From: Meconema thalassinum | Taxonomy: Eukaryota > Arthropoda > Insecta > Orthoptera > Tettigoniidae | NCBI GenBank assembly: GCA_946902985.2 | Contig: OX336388.2 | Coordinates: 374,095,387 to 374,159,386 of the forward strand | Direction of reading: 5' to 3' | Length of the DNA stretch: 64,000 bases | Shown: one piece after another, positions 43,095-53,072 of the stretch | Numbering within the stretch: the stretch's first letter is position 1 | Layout of the letters: each line of letters opens with the position of its first letter | The notes under the pieces: model-generated | The model's database searches: none | What the model saw: only the letters and a program-made list of their open reading frames with translations | Told to the model about the DNA's origin: nothing | Made by a program: the position numbers and the translations under genes

Positions 43095-45111
43095 ATATCA
43101 TACATACAGTCATCACAGCATATTCAGGATTTATTGGGACATCCTGTACAAAATACATCTACAAAGGAACCAACTCATTTATCAACATTTGAAACCATCA
43201 TCAACTCCAAAATCTACACATGCTCCTTGAATATGCAGGGTGGGCCAAAAATTAAATCAGATTTTTTTTTAAATGCAAACAGAAAGAAAGCTAGAACTCA
43301 AATTATTACACATTTTGGTGGAAGACTTATGAGGAAATCTTACTTCCGCAATGCTTCAAAGACAGCCCCCTCGAGGAGGAACCTGTGTTAATGTTGTGTT
43401 CGAGTAAATACTGTCTGTACTTGTAATTGGGAGCTAGAAGCAGGTAGCTGTGGCTTTGACTATATGCCAACCTGGGGAAACCATAGTAAACCACCTCTAT
43501 GATCAAATGCAGACCATCTCTGCAAATTAATTGAAACCAAGGTGAATGGACATGTAGTGCAGTGTATGGAAATGCTGGGAATCGCTATTCTGCAGAACCG
43601 GCAGTCATTGGCCATTGGCAGGCTAGAGTCATGTGCGATATCGGTGCCGGGAAAGTGATAATGGGAAATGTCACTGAGCTGATGATAGCGGAGGTTGTAG
43701 TGATGCTGTTGATAATTGGAGGAGTGTAGTCAAACCCTGGGCCTGGTCAGTTAAGATGGCAATAAATTGAAAAAATAAACTGTTAAGGAAGCATCCCAAA
43801 CAGATGAGATTCGTGATATTCTCCATGAGCAATGCAAGGAAATTAAGGAGATAAGACATGTGTAAAGGAAGAAATGAGAATGGTGACAGAAATGCTGGTT
43901 GAGAACAGTTTAGAGGTACTCTACAAATCCCAGAGTCACCATTAGTGGATCTTGCTTCGTGAAGGTTTGATGCGACCTCTTTGTGCATTAACTACTGCCT
44001 GAAATGTCCTATGCTAATGATAAATGACTGTGGAAATGTCTTTCTTTGATATTTATTTCCCAACTGTTGTTTATTCTTCTCGTATCTCTTACTCTGGTTG
44101 TGCTGGATTATTGAGAAACAAGGCATTGCATGGTCTTGGAATTCAGATAAATGCTGTTTGGATCACAGTAATCTGTGGCAATGGAATCGACATCATCACC
44201 TTGCAAAACGGTAATCATCTCAAACGATCAAAATTGTAGGGGGAAGGGGGGGGGGGGCACTGTTATTATATTATGTAGCAACAGGAACTAGCAGAAGACT
44301 ATACAACTAGATAATGGGCTTTTACAGAGGCTATACTTCAAGTGCCGCAGACATAAGACAGTCACTGTTAAATATAAGAAACCATATCTCCTCAGTACTC
44401 GAGTTTGATTTCCAACTTTTAAATGCTTTTCATAACAGACCTCTAGCTTGAATTGTGTGGTCACAAAAGAAGAACCTTGATGTTCTGCCATTCAAATCAA
44501 CAATACCATCGTAAGTCGTTAGAATTGTTTCTGTTTTCTTTTTGGCTGACCATGTATATTCATAATTTTAACAAATTAAAACCAGCAACCCTCAATCTGA
44601 TGGTCTTTCTTTTTGATTTACACCAAAGGTGTATGGAGAATACTGATTCAAGGTCAAACTTTTTAGTAAGAGAATTACATAAAAGGGACATCAGCATTTA
44701 TATTCTGGTTCCAGTGTCTTACAACAAATGACACCAATATGCAGCCTAGGTTTGCCCCAACAAGAAGAATAGGATAACTTAAAATATTTTAAAATGCAAT
44801 GATATTTACCATTTTGATAAAATCAGTGTGTAATCCATACCGGTAATGACAGTTTTAATTCCATCACTTCAATGATATCTGCTAATTCTATACTGTTAAT
44901 TTAAACCAACTGGGAGTAAGAAAACCTGGAGCTGAGGTAGAATTTATCACAATTTTCAGACCAAAAGTGTTGGAAATTGCTGGTTTATACAGTTACAATA
45001 CATGTATATTGACACATACAGGATGGAAAATATATTTGAATGTACTTCTGAAAATAATATGTGTGTCAAAGACAGATGTGAGAAGAAAAGGGACCAATGT
45101 CATGCACTTAC
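43095..45111. other. Intronic DNA, no gene seen
   Basis: Several ORFs of 60-105 codons occur but none has a recognisable motif. There is a G-rich run (44239-44258). This is intron sequence downstream of the exon at 45112. Confidence 0.4.
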
Positions 45112-45237
45112 CCACTGTATGAGAGACTGCACCAAGAAGCAGACAGGGTTACCCGCTCCTCTGATGACATCCACTGCTCTCTCATGGCTCGCCTGACGGA
45201 GATCAATACCATCGACTTCCAGTATTCTATCTCCAGT
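45112..45237 (-). CDS. PDZ-domain exon 3 (C-terminal half) of a PATJ/MUPP1-like gene
   Basis: The exon is bounded by the acceptor TATATTTGTAG (exon from 45237) and the donor TGG/GTAAGT (exon to 45112). It is 126 nt, 42 codons, phase 0 at both ends. The product [20 protein letters not shown] followed by [19 protein letters not shown] is the second half of a PDZ domain: the GDRILEV strand, the helix alphaB with its His ([10 protein letters not shown]), and the last strand. This helix position sets ligand class, and a His there is typical of class I PDZ domains binding S/T-x-hydrophobic C-termini. The closest remembered relatives are PDZ domains of InaD-like/PATJ and MUPP1, which scaffold Crumbs-complex and junction proteins. 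Orthology was not tested. Confidence 0.88.
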
Positions 45238-45459
45238 CTACAAATATAAGTACACATATACTATTACAACTGAGAAGTGCACGTAGGGACCACAGATCAG
45301 TATATGAATGTAAAAGCATATCATCATCCTATAAGAAATAATAGTGCATAACGGGCATCATTTCATATTTATGATTACTGTATTTGTTAGTTTATACAGA
45401 GAGCCTATAAGGCCGTTATGAGACCAGACTTGCCAAGCAGAGCAGAGACCTGGGAAACA

Positions 45460-45769
45460 ACGAAGGTTCACAAGGGAACTTGGAAAGCGTCTACCTCCCG
45501 ATCTGATTGTAATTGATAGGTCATTCTATAGGATGGTGGTAAAAAAAAATCTGCTCAAATTAACATTATGCCTCTATTTAAATCGATTGAAAAGACGTGG
45601 AACAAGGAGTTAGCGCGCAGAAATGGATGGCACCCATCCACTAGCTGCCTTGTCAAAGCAAGGCCTTCCTTTTCCACGCGCTGACTCCCTGTTCCGCATC
45701 TTTTCAATCTCTTTAAATAGAGGCATAATGTTAATTTGAGCTGATTTTTTTTACCACCATCGTATAGAG
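45460..45769. repeat. Imperfect palindromic repeat
   Basis: The left arm (about 45515-45605: ATGGTGGTAAAAAAAAATCT, AACATTATGCCTCTATTTAAA) is repeated inverted at about 45680-45769. The arms share about 85-90 bp around a 75-bp loop. The outermost part resembles the R2-like LINE sequence near 19420-19480, so the palindrome may be an inverted LINE fragment. It is interrupted by the hAT element that follows. Confidence 0.6.
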
Positions 45770-46523
45770 CAGGGGTTCCCAAGCTGGGGGGCGTGCCCCC
45801 CTAGGGGGGCGTGGAGCATTATCAAGGGGGGCGTGAAGTCATTTCCGAATTAAGTTTTTTAAACTCGAATATTACAATTTTGTAAAATAAACATTTTTCA
45901 AATCTCTCCAAGTGATTGTCGCACCAAGTCAATCGTTCAAAAGCACTGGTAGGCTAATTGCCAACTGTCGGCACAAACCTCTGCGGAACCGCGAGGTTGG
46001 AGGTGAAATAAGGAATTTGCTGTGTTGTAAGGAGCAAAATTATACCAATTTTATCGTCTCGTTGGAATATCTTTGTGATTTCTTTGAAGCTTTGAACAGT
46101 TTGAACTTATATTTTCAAAGACATATTTATGCGAGTCAGGATTTTCAACGGTGAGTGTCATAGAAACAAAGCAGCGCTGTCGGCTTTATGTTGCACGTGA
46201 TCTCCGCTGTGCTCTGTCAAATGTCAAACCAAACATACCGAATCTTACCAAGAGAAAACAGTGTCAACCCTCTCACTGACATTTGTTGACTAATTTAAGG
46301 ATTTGTTGTAAAAGCGTGTTCTTTGTATTGTGCTAAAATGAAGTTAGTATGTATTAGATAGGCCTATTCCATTATGTAGTGTAGTGTTATTAGGTTAGGT
46401 CTATATCCTCCGCGTCAATCGAAGAGGTTATAGAAGCGATGAGTAGTGGGGAGGGTGAGGCGGCCCGATGAACTCCCGTATCTGAAAAGGGGAGCATCAG
46501 CTGACAAAGGTTGGGAACCACTG
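45770..46523. mobile_element. Non-autonomous hAT element, 754 bp
   Basis: The ends CAGGGGTTCCCAA and TTGGGAACCACTG are near-perfect 13-bp terminal inverted repeats. A perfect 8-bp target duplication GTATAGAG lies at 45762-45769 and 46524-46531, as expected of hAT transposases. Near the left end is a G/C palindrome (GGGGGGCGTGCCCCCC). No transposase was seen. Confidence 0.9.
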
Positions 46524-46600
46524 GTATAGAGTGACCTTCCAAGAGTATCCTCTGCCAATAACAAACCGATTGCGGGGTCGGCGCTACCACAGTTACCGTG
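46524..46600 (+). repeat. Right flank of the hAT target (LINE-like repeat)
   Basis: GTGACCTTCCAAGAGTATCC to AACAAACCGATTG is nearly identical to 19427-19463 inside the R2-like LINE. The hAT element therefore landed in a copy of that repeat. Confidence 0.65.
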
Positions 46601-46839
46601 TCAGTCTATAAGGCTAAATGCGTTGGCGTTAACAGAATTGGTAAAATACCAAATGAGATAATTCAAGAAAGCGTTAAAATCACTAAGATATCAAAGACAG
46701 GCCATTGATATTGTAACTTTTCAGTTAGTCAATATAAGTATGAGTACAATCCCAATTATTGGGAAATGTTATACAACCTGAAAAAGATTACATGCGATTA
46801 AAGTTATTTGCACAGATTACAAGAGGAGGGGGAATAAGA

Positions 46840-47980
46840 GGATGGCATGTTTCATTCGTCAAGCGAGCATCATCAGAACCATGAAAAGGTACAAATCTAC
46901 AAGACAAAATAGTTCTACAAAATACTATCAAGACTATAAAGATGTGCCAGGAAATGACTACAATGGGACAGCCCCCACATTGCACAGTGGGTCAAAATCG
47001 AAATCTAGGAGGACAAAATTATTTATTTTCATAATTAAAAATCAAAATGTATTACTTCTACAGCATTCTCATACAGTTGCCGCTTACTATTCTGGGATAT
47101 AAACGCATCTTAGTGTAAATCTGTCACCACTGTTCGAGCAGTCTGAATTGGAGGGTGAATGTAAGTGGCTGTGGTTTGGTTGTCTTTGTGGTTAGTGTGA
47201 TGCTTTAAGATGGAACATGCAGCTGAAGGCATGATCTTTGTAACGTGTTTCAGTTATTAATGGGCGTAATTGTTACGTAATTTTAGCTATATTTGCATTA
47301 TATAATATTTAACTATTATTTTTAAAATTATATTTTCACTTAGATTTTTAGTATGTCGCGACACTCTGCGTCACTTTCTACTTAATGTAAAAATGTAGAT
47401 AAAGTATTGTAGTTTATGCCTGTTATAAGATTTTTACATCTTTTTGCAACTTACTTAGTTATTTTACGTTTTAGAAGATGCCGCGCAACCAGTTCTCACC
47501 GTTTACAACTGTTTGAAGCACTGGGTTCGACGATTATGTCAAAAGTGGAACTTTGTGACTTTGTTAAAAGTAAATTAGGTGTAGAAAATTGTTCTGAAGA
47601 GATAACTGAATGCTCTATCCAACTCCTAGTCATAGACAATTTCTTGCATGTGTAGGTGTAGCTTAAAAAAGATCTTAACTGATGTTTATTATGAAGTAAA
47701 CAAATTATATACGTTACTTTCACTCTAAATTAATGATTAAAACGTAAAAATAATTCCCGCCCCTAGATTTCGATTTTGACCCACTGTGCATTGGCAGGAG
47801 AATGATAAGGATGAAAGTGAAGGGTGCAAGAGAAAGAGGAGACCAAAGAAAACACGGATAGACTGTGTGCAAGAGGATATCGGGGAGCGACAGCTCATGA
47901 ATAACACTGTACTGGATCGAGTAAAATGGAAGAAACTTGCCAGAATGGGAAAAGATGAAGACGAAAGAAGATATTAGTTA
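46840..47980 (+). pseudogene. LINE C-terminal fragment interrupted by a Transib-like element
   Basis: After the insert, 47794-47978 reads RKRRPKKTRIDCVQEDI, then ERQLMNNTVLDRVKWKKLA, the tail of an RTE-like LINE pol (GRP-KR-IDCV-DD...DR-KWR). The sequence before the insert (46840-46977) probably belongs to the same fragment; its frame is short and unclear. Confidence 0.5.
46983..47788. mobile_element. Transib-like non-autonomous element, 806 bp
   Basis: The two ends are perfect 27-nt inverted repeats starting CACAGTGGGTCAAAATCG and continuing AAATCTAGG. The flanking 5-bp direct repeats are CATTG (46978-46982 and 47789-47793). A CACAGTG-like first heptamer and a 5-bp duplication are features of Transib elements, relatives of the RAG1 recombinase system. 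A 79-codon ORF inside (47416-47655) has no known motif, so the element depends on a transposase elsewhere or is dead. Confidence 0.75.
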
Positions 47981-47999
47981 TAGTCAAAGTTATCTTACT

Positions 48000-48300
48000 T
48001 CAACCATAAGCAAGTTTATTATTCTTTGAAGAAAATTTGTTGACTGAGACAAATGTAGATATTTATACAAATTTACTTTCATTACCGGCCAGGAGTAGAG
48101 ATGATCAATTCCATTCAGAATACAAGAATACAAAAACCTGCTCTACCCTTACAAGAAACAAGCCTACCACACGCACATTTTGAACTAAGGAAAGGGCACA
48201 ACGATCAAAATGCCCTAAGAAGTACTGGGTGGAACGCAAAGCATGAACAATCCCTTCAAAGAATATCTGAATGATGGACTGACTACAGTGATCCTATGCA
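48000..48300. other. Unassigned DNA
   Basis: No feature is supported. Confidence 0.35.
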
Positions 48301-48321
48301 GTCATAAAAGAAGCAGAAGAA

Positions 48322-48654
48322 ATGAATGAAAATCCACAGCCTGCTTCCAGTCTCCGACCGGGTCAGGAATGGAATGAATGAAGCCCCCAGCTAGCGGCGA
48401 GGATATGAAGTGTGCCGGCTGCCGAAGCCTGTCGCACTCCTCTGGGGCAATGATTAAATGAATGACAGATGAAATGAAATGATAATGGAGAGTGTTGCTG
48501 GAATGAAATTGTGACAGGGAAAACCGGAGTACCCGGAGAAAAACCTGTCTGCCTCCGTTTTGTCCAGCACAGATCTCACATGGAGTGACCGGGACTTGAA
48601 CCACGGACCCAGCGGTGAGAGGCCGGCGTGCTGCCGCCTAAGCCACGGAGGCTC
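48322..48654 (-). repeat. tRNA-derived SINE with perfect 19-bp target duplication
   Basis: CATAAAAGAAGCAGAAGAA occurs at 48303-48321 and 48655-48673. On the minus strand the head has CCGTGGCTTAGGCGGCAGC (A box) and GTGGTTCAAGTCCCGG (B box). The body then runs through CTCCGGGTACTCCGGTTTTC to an ATGAATGAAATG-rich 3' part near 48360. Confidence 0.92.
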
Positions 48655-48710
48655 CATAAAAGAAGCAGAAGAAGAAGTCCATAACAAATATATATATACC
48701 TTAACCACAT

Positions 48711-48950
48711 GTGATTTATCCATTTTATAGAATTTTGGGCTTATGCCGTGTTGTATTTAATTAAACTCGACGCGTTTCAAAAGATACCATGTCTTTCTTC
48801 ATCAGGAATGAATGGAATAACTACTAAATTGTTGCTAAGAAAAAGCAACAAAGAAACTAAGAAAGGTGCCCTAAGATGCATGCCATTTTAGCCCCATGTG
48901 AGGGACTGAAATGGTGTCCATCTTAGGGCACCTTTTTTAGTTTCTTTGTT
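48711..48950. mobile_element. Foldback MITE, left part
   Basis: Arm from GTGATTTATCCATTTTATAG through CTCGACGCGTTTCAAAAGAT to GTTGCTAAGAAAAAGC, followed by an inner hairpin (GGTGCCCTAAGATGCA paired with the TCTTAGGGCACC side). It is continued at 51147-51280; the LINE 48951-51146 sits inside. Confidence 0.75.
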
Positions 48951-48968
48951 CCAGTTATCAAGGATTCA

Positions 48969-50924
48969 GTGCCCACTTGCACAATCAATACTCGGAAGTA
49001 TCCAGTTTGGTACGATACAGAGGTAATCAACAAGTTGAAAGAAAAAGAGAGAGTCAGAAAAAGGTTCAAGAAATCGGGCTTTTGGTGTGACTATGTTCAA
49101 TTTTCGGTGATACGGGGGGAATATAAGAGACTCCAGAACAGAAAATACAAAGACTATGTGATCTCAGTTGAATCAAAATTAACCACCAATCCAAAGCATT
49201 TTTGGAATTTTGTAAACAATAAAAGAAAATCTTCACGTTTACCATCCACTATGTTTCAGAATGGAATCGAAATCCAGGACAAGAAAACTATTCTTAATAA
49301 ATTTGCAGAGGGCTTCAAGAAGTATCACTCTCCTGCGAGGCCGTATCACTCGTCTGTCCCAATCGTGTGTAATCAGGGATTGATGTCGATCCGGACTACG
49401 CCCTTTGAAGTGTGTGAGATTCTGTCATCATTGGATACTGCAAAATCGTTTGGGGCTGATGAGATACCAGGTCTTGTACTTAGAGAATGTGCTCCTCAGT
49501 TGGCGATACCTCACAGTGCAATTTTAAATATTTCTTTTAAATCTGGATGCTTTCCGTGTGAGTGGAAGAAGGGATACGTAATTCCAGTATTCAAAAAGGG
49601 TGACAAAAGGGTATTTGACAACTATAGGCCAGTCGTCCTGCTATCCCTCCTATCAAAGGTGGCGGAGAAGATTGTGTACAATAGAATATACAGGTCAGTC
49701 GGCCAGTACATTAATGTTGCTCAGCATGGATTCGTGCAGAAGCGCTCGACTGTTTCGAACCTGGCAGTGTACGTCAACTTCATATCAAATGCCTTGGACA
49801 GGAGTCAACAAGTAGATGCCATATACACAGATTTTTCCAAAGCCTTTGATTCCGTACAACATGAGGCATTATTAATCAAATTGTCGGCGTATGGAATAGG
49901 CGGCAGCGTTTTAGAGTGGATTAGAAGCTATCTCACTGAAAGAATTTGCTTTGTTAAATCCGATGGTCAAACTTCAAATCCATACTTTCCAACTTCTGGT
50001 GTTCCTCAGGGTTCCATCTTGGGGCCACTTTTATTTGTAATCTTTATTAATGATTTAACTGGGGTCTTCAAGAATAGTGACTGCCTTCTATACGCTGATG
50101 ATTTGAAACTGTTTCGAGTAATAGACCACGAGTCAGACTGTGACTTGCTTCAATTAGACCTACATCTACTAACAGATTGGTGTACTAAGTGGTTACTTGA
50201 CCTTAATATATCAAAATGCAATGTGATAACATTTTCTAGGAAGTTGGCGCCTGTCATGAGGAATTATAGTATAAGTAACTCTGTATTAGTGCGTGTGAAT
50301 GAAGTAAACGACCTAGGTATAACAATTACCAACGATGACGGGCTGTCATTTCTAAAACATGTAGATAAGGTGACAAGTAAGGGGTTCAGATTACTAGGTT
50401 TTCTGAAGAGAAATTGTAGTGAATTCGCCAATATAGGTTCTCTCAAAATTTTATTTTTAGCATATGTAAGGTCGACTGTTGAATACTGTTGTGAGGTATG
50501 GCTGCCTTCTCAGCAATATGCTATTCAGCGGTTAGAGAGAGTGCAGGTAAGATTCATGAAGTGGATCAGCTGTAGGTATATGGGCATTCGACTCTCTACA
50601 TTGGATTATGAGACCTTCTGTGGAACCATGGGTATGCGGTCTTTGAGGTCTCGCCGCATGTGTGCCAATGCCATGTTTCTATATAAGTGTCTGACCAATA
50701 GAATCGACTGTGCGCCCCTTTTGTGTTTGATTCCGCTTCATGTTCCAGGCCGCAATACAAGGCAAAGACTCACTTTCCGGATCCAGAAGTGTAGAACTGT
50801 AGCCCATGCCAATTCCTGGTTATTGATGGCGTTGCGCTCTCTAAACCATCTTGATAGCGCTATAGATATATTTTACTCGAAGCCTACGGAAATTTGTAGA
50901 TCATTGTTGAACTCAAGATCGTAG
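48969..50924 (+). CDS. Jockey-type LINE reverse transcriptase (5'-truncated ORF2)
   Basis: This is an open frame of 651 codons without any stop. The first part (about residues 1-110) is the linker between endonuclease and RT (KHFWNFVNNKRKSSRLPSTM). The RT follows: GYVIPVFKKGDK and NYRPVVLLSLLSKVAEKIV (fingers), QHGFVQKRSTVSNLAVYV, IYTDFSKAFDSVQH (motif A), GVPQGSILGPLLFVIFINDL (motif B), CLLYADDLKLFR (motif C with YADD), LGITITNDDG and a C-terminal tail. The endonuclease is missing because of 5' truncation, so it is probably dead on arrival despite the intact frame. The ATG at 48969 is only the first in the frame and not the native start. It is clearly a mobile-element protein, unrelated to the PDZ gene. 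Confidence 0.9.
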   Translation: MPTCTINTRKYPVWYDTEVINKLKEKERVRKRFKKSGFWCDYVQFSVIRGEYKRLQNRKYKDYVISVESKLTTNPKHFWNFVNNKRKSSRLPSTMFQNGIEIQDKKTILNKFAEGFKKYHSPARPYHSSVPIVCNQGLMSIRTTPFEVCEILSSLDTAKSFGADEIPGLVLRECAPQLAIPHSAILNISFKSGCFPCEWKKGYVIPVFKKGDKRVFDNYRPVVLLSLLSKVAEKIVYNRIYRSVGQYINVAQHGFVQKRSTVSNLAVYVNFISNALDRSQQVDAIYTDFSKAFDSVQHEALLIKLSAYGIGGSVLEWIRSYLTERICFVKSDGQTSNPYFPTSGVPQGSILGPLLFVIFINDLTGVFKNSDCLLYADDLKLFRVIDHESDCDLLQLDLHLLTDWCTKWLLDLNISKCNVITFSRKLAPVMRNYSISNSVLVRVNEVNDLGITITNDDGLSFLKHVDKVTSKGFRLLGFLKRNCSEFANIGSLKILFLAYVRSTVEYCCEVWLPSQQYAIQRLERVQVRFMKWISCRYMGIRLSTLDYETFCGTMGMRSLRSRRMCANAMFLYKCLTNRIDCAPLLCLIPLHVPGRNTRQRLTFRIQKCRTVAHANSWLLMALRSLNHLDSAIDIFYSKPTEICRSLLNSRS

Positions 50925-51111
50925 GTGTTTGTTGTATATATAGTGTGTAATAATTGTTATTTTAATTTAAGTGTATAGAGAACTTAGTTTATAAGCTTGA
51001 ATCAATGTTTGTTTCTAGGTTAGTTAAATAGTTGCTTTTAAGTAAATTTAATGTTTATTATGTTTTATTATATCATCTGTAATTGGGTGCCTATCCTGTT
51101 GATGGTAAATA

Positions 51112-51112
51112 A

Positions 51113-51145
<33 letters not shown>
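51112..51145. repeat. (TCTA)n LINE tail
   Basis: Tetranucleotide run ending the LINE at 48951-51146. Confidence 0.9.
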
Positions 51146-51146
51146 C

Positions 51147-51280
51147 CTTTTTCTTAGCAACAATCTAGTCGTCATTCCATTCATTTTGATGAAGAAAGAC
51201 ATGGTATCTTTCGAAACGCGTCGAGTTTGATTAAATAAAACACGGCATAAGCCCAAAATTCTATAAAATGGATAGTATCA
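51147..51280. mobile_element. Foldback MITE, right part
   Basis: Inverted repeat of 48711-48845: CTTTTTCTTAGCAACAATCT, GGTATCTTTCGAAACGCGTC, then ATAAGCCCAAAATTCTATAA and ATGGATAGTATCAC. Confidence 0.75.
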
Positions 51281-51284
51281 CGGG

Positions 51285-51898
51285 CCGTGAAAGTCTAAAT
51301 GATAACATATGTGATTTATTTCAGGTTAGTTTTTCACATATTCCAATAATTGGAATTATTGTGTGTTGGCCGACTGAAAGTTAAAATATCAATTCTACAG
51401 TACTGGGGAAAAGTGGCACAAGTCAAAAAATTAAATTTTACCACAGAGTGAAAAATCTGTCCTAACAAATAAATTATTGACATTTAAAAAAATTTAGTTT
51501 CTCCTTTGTAATTGCCAAATCACTTGTGCGTCTCTTTTCCAGTTGGACATGGTACAAATGCCCACTAGAATTAACTAACTAACTAAGGAATATTGACTTA
51601 TGACAATTTTTACCGGCAGTACAGAATTTTCAGGTGGTCCTTTTACTACTAAAGTACTTCAATTGGACAGCAATTTTTGTAAGTCGGTGTCAATGTTGAC
51701 AATAAAGTAGTAAATCATAACTTAAAATGGTAGGTAATTGTATTTCAAATTGCTTATCTGAAAATATAAGAAAAAATATTTCTGGATTTTGCCATTTCAT
51801 GGGCTTAAGACACTTTGGAATAAGCTCTTCAAATACAGATTTTAGAGAGCAAGGCTCTCCTCCAAAAGGCTGCCATACATTTTTCTGTCATTGGAATT
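51285..51898. other. Unassigned AT-rich DNA
   Basis: No feature is supported. Confidence 0.35.
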
Positions 51899-51900
51899 TA

Positions 51901-52576
51901 TGAGGGCTGTTTCTTTTTCAAGTACCGATGGGCTGTATAAAAATAACAGAGAGACATAAAAAACTGATTTTACTACTAAATGTTTGCTTGTTTTATTCTT
52001 ATGTCTCAACATAATCGTCAAAACGATTGAAACATTGATCGTATCGTTATATCACCTTTCCCATGCCCTCGGCAAAAAATTCTGCCGCCACTGAGGTGGG
52101 TACGTCTGAAGAGTCTCCTGAAGTTTTTCCTTTTTGGCGAGGCATTGCTGCCCAACCATACCTTCAATTCTCGAAAAAGGTGAAAATCATTCACTACCGC
52201 ACTGTGCCAACGATACGATAGACTTTTTCAAAGAATTCAAGTATGAAGTTTTGGACCATCTGCTGTTTAGTCCAAACCATCACTGAATGATTTTCACCTT
52301 TTTCGAGAATTGAAGGTATGGTTGGGCGGCAATGCCTTGCCAAAAAGGAAACACTTCAGGAGACTGTCCGGACGTACACACCTCAGTGGTGGCAGAATCT
52401 TTTGCCGAGGGCATTGGAAAGCTGGTGTAATGATATGACCAATGTTTCAATCGTTTTGGCGATTATTTTGAGACATAAGAATAAAACAGGCAAACATTTA
52501 GTAGTAAAATCAGTTTGGTATGTCAATCTGTTATTTTTATAGAGTCTATCGGAACTTTATAAAAAAACAGCCCTCA
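51901..52576. mobile_element. Foldback mariner derivative, 676 bp
   Basis: The ends TGAGGGCTGTTTCTTTTT and AAAAAAACAGCCCTCA are flanked by TA (51899-51900, 52577-52578). Each half carries the same roughly 280-bp segment in inverse orientation (for example CACTGAGGTGGGTACGTCTG on the left against the reverse of CACACCTCAGTGG on the right). Translated outward, the arms give the C-terminal part of a mariner transposase (FENLKVWLGSNA-like). The element is thus an inverted duplication of a transposase 3' end. Confidence 0.82.
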
Positions 52577-52707
52577 TATCTATCGTTTCTTCGGTAAGGG
52601 AGATATGAGATAGAGGTTATCCTCAGTAACTGCCTACTCTTTGAACACATCAAAGAAGCTAGTTGTATAATGTATAAAGTACTTCCATAGGACGATGTAT
52701 ATCATAC

Positions 52708-52812
52708 CTTGAGCTCGCCTGTGCGGCCGGCAGGACTCTGAGGCAGTACATTTTTAATGAAGATACCTGAGATGGCCGATCCACTATCTGGACCAGCATT
52801 GTACAAGTCAAC
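52708..52812 (-). CDS. PDZ-domain exon 2 of the PATJ/MUPP1-like gene
   Basis: The exon runs from the acceptor TGTGTACAG (exon start 52812) to the donor CTCAAG/GTATGA (exon end 52708): 105 nt, 35 codons, phase 0 at both ends. The product VDLYNAGPDSGSAISGIFIK followed by NVLPQSPAGRTGELK is the middle of the PDZ fold: a long betaB-betaC loop, the SGIFIKNVLPQSPAGRTG strand, and the helix alphaA region. It joins in frame with the exons at 58671 and 45112 to make one PDZ domain. The 5.9-kb intron before it holds LINE and SINE copies. The 7.5-kb intron after it holds the Jockey LINE and the foldback mariner. Confidence 0.88.
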
Positions 52813-53072
52813 CTGTACACAGAACATATAAACAGTTAGACTAATATGAATCTTTATAATATTATAACACTCATCTATAAATGACACACGACATATTTCA
52901 TACATATCCACCAGTAAGCTGGGCTACATTCAGGGAAAAACAAAGTAAGATACAAAACAGATACTTGCCATGACTAAACTGTGACAATTTTAATATGCTC
53001 TCTAGCTGCACACATTTAGGGATTATTATGCGAGGAGGTCTTTTTCATTGGAGAGATCACATAGTGGAGATA

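Larger units (their letters stand above)
48951..51146 (+). mobile_element. Jockey-type LINE, 5'-truncated, (TCTA)n tail
   Basis: The element starts inside the pol ORF and ends with a 3' UTR and a TCTA repeat (51112-51145). It separates the two parts of a foldback MITE. No clear target duplication was found, only a few bases of possible microhomology. Confidence 0.8.

Noticed and set aside
43134..44731. Short ORFs (85-105 codons) between 43134 and 44731
   Set aside because: No motifs, no splice support and composition like the surrounding intron.
48969..50924. Host protein gene with 651 codons
   Set aside because: All motifs are those of a Jockey-type reverse transcriptase, and the (TCTA)n tail and nesting show it is a LINE.
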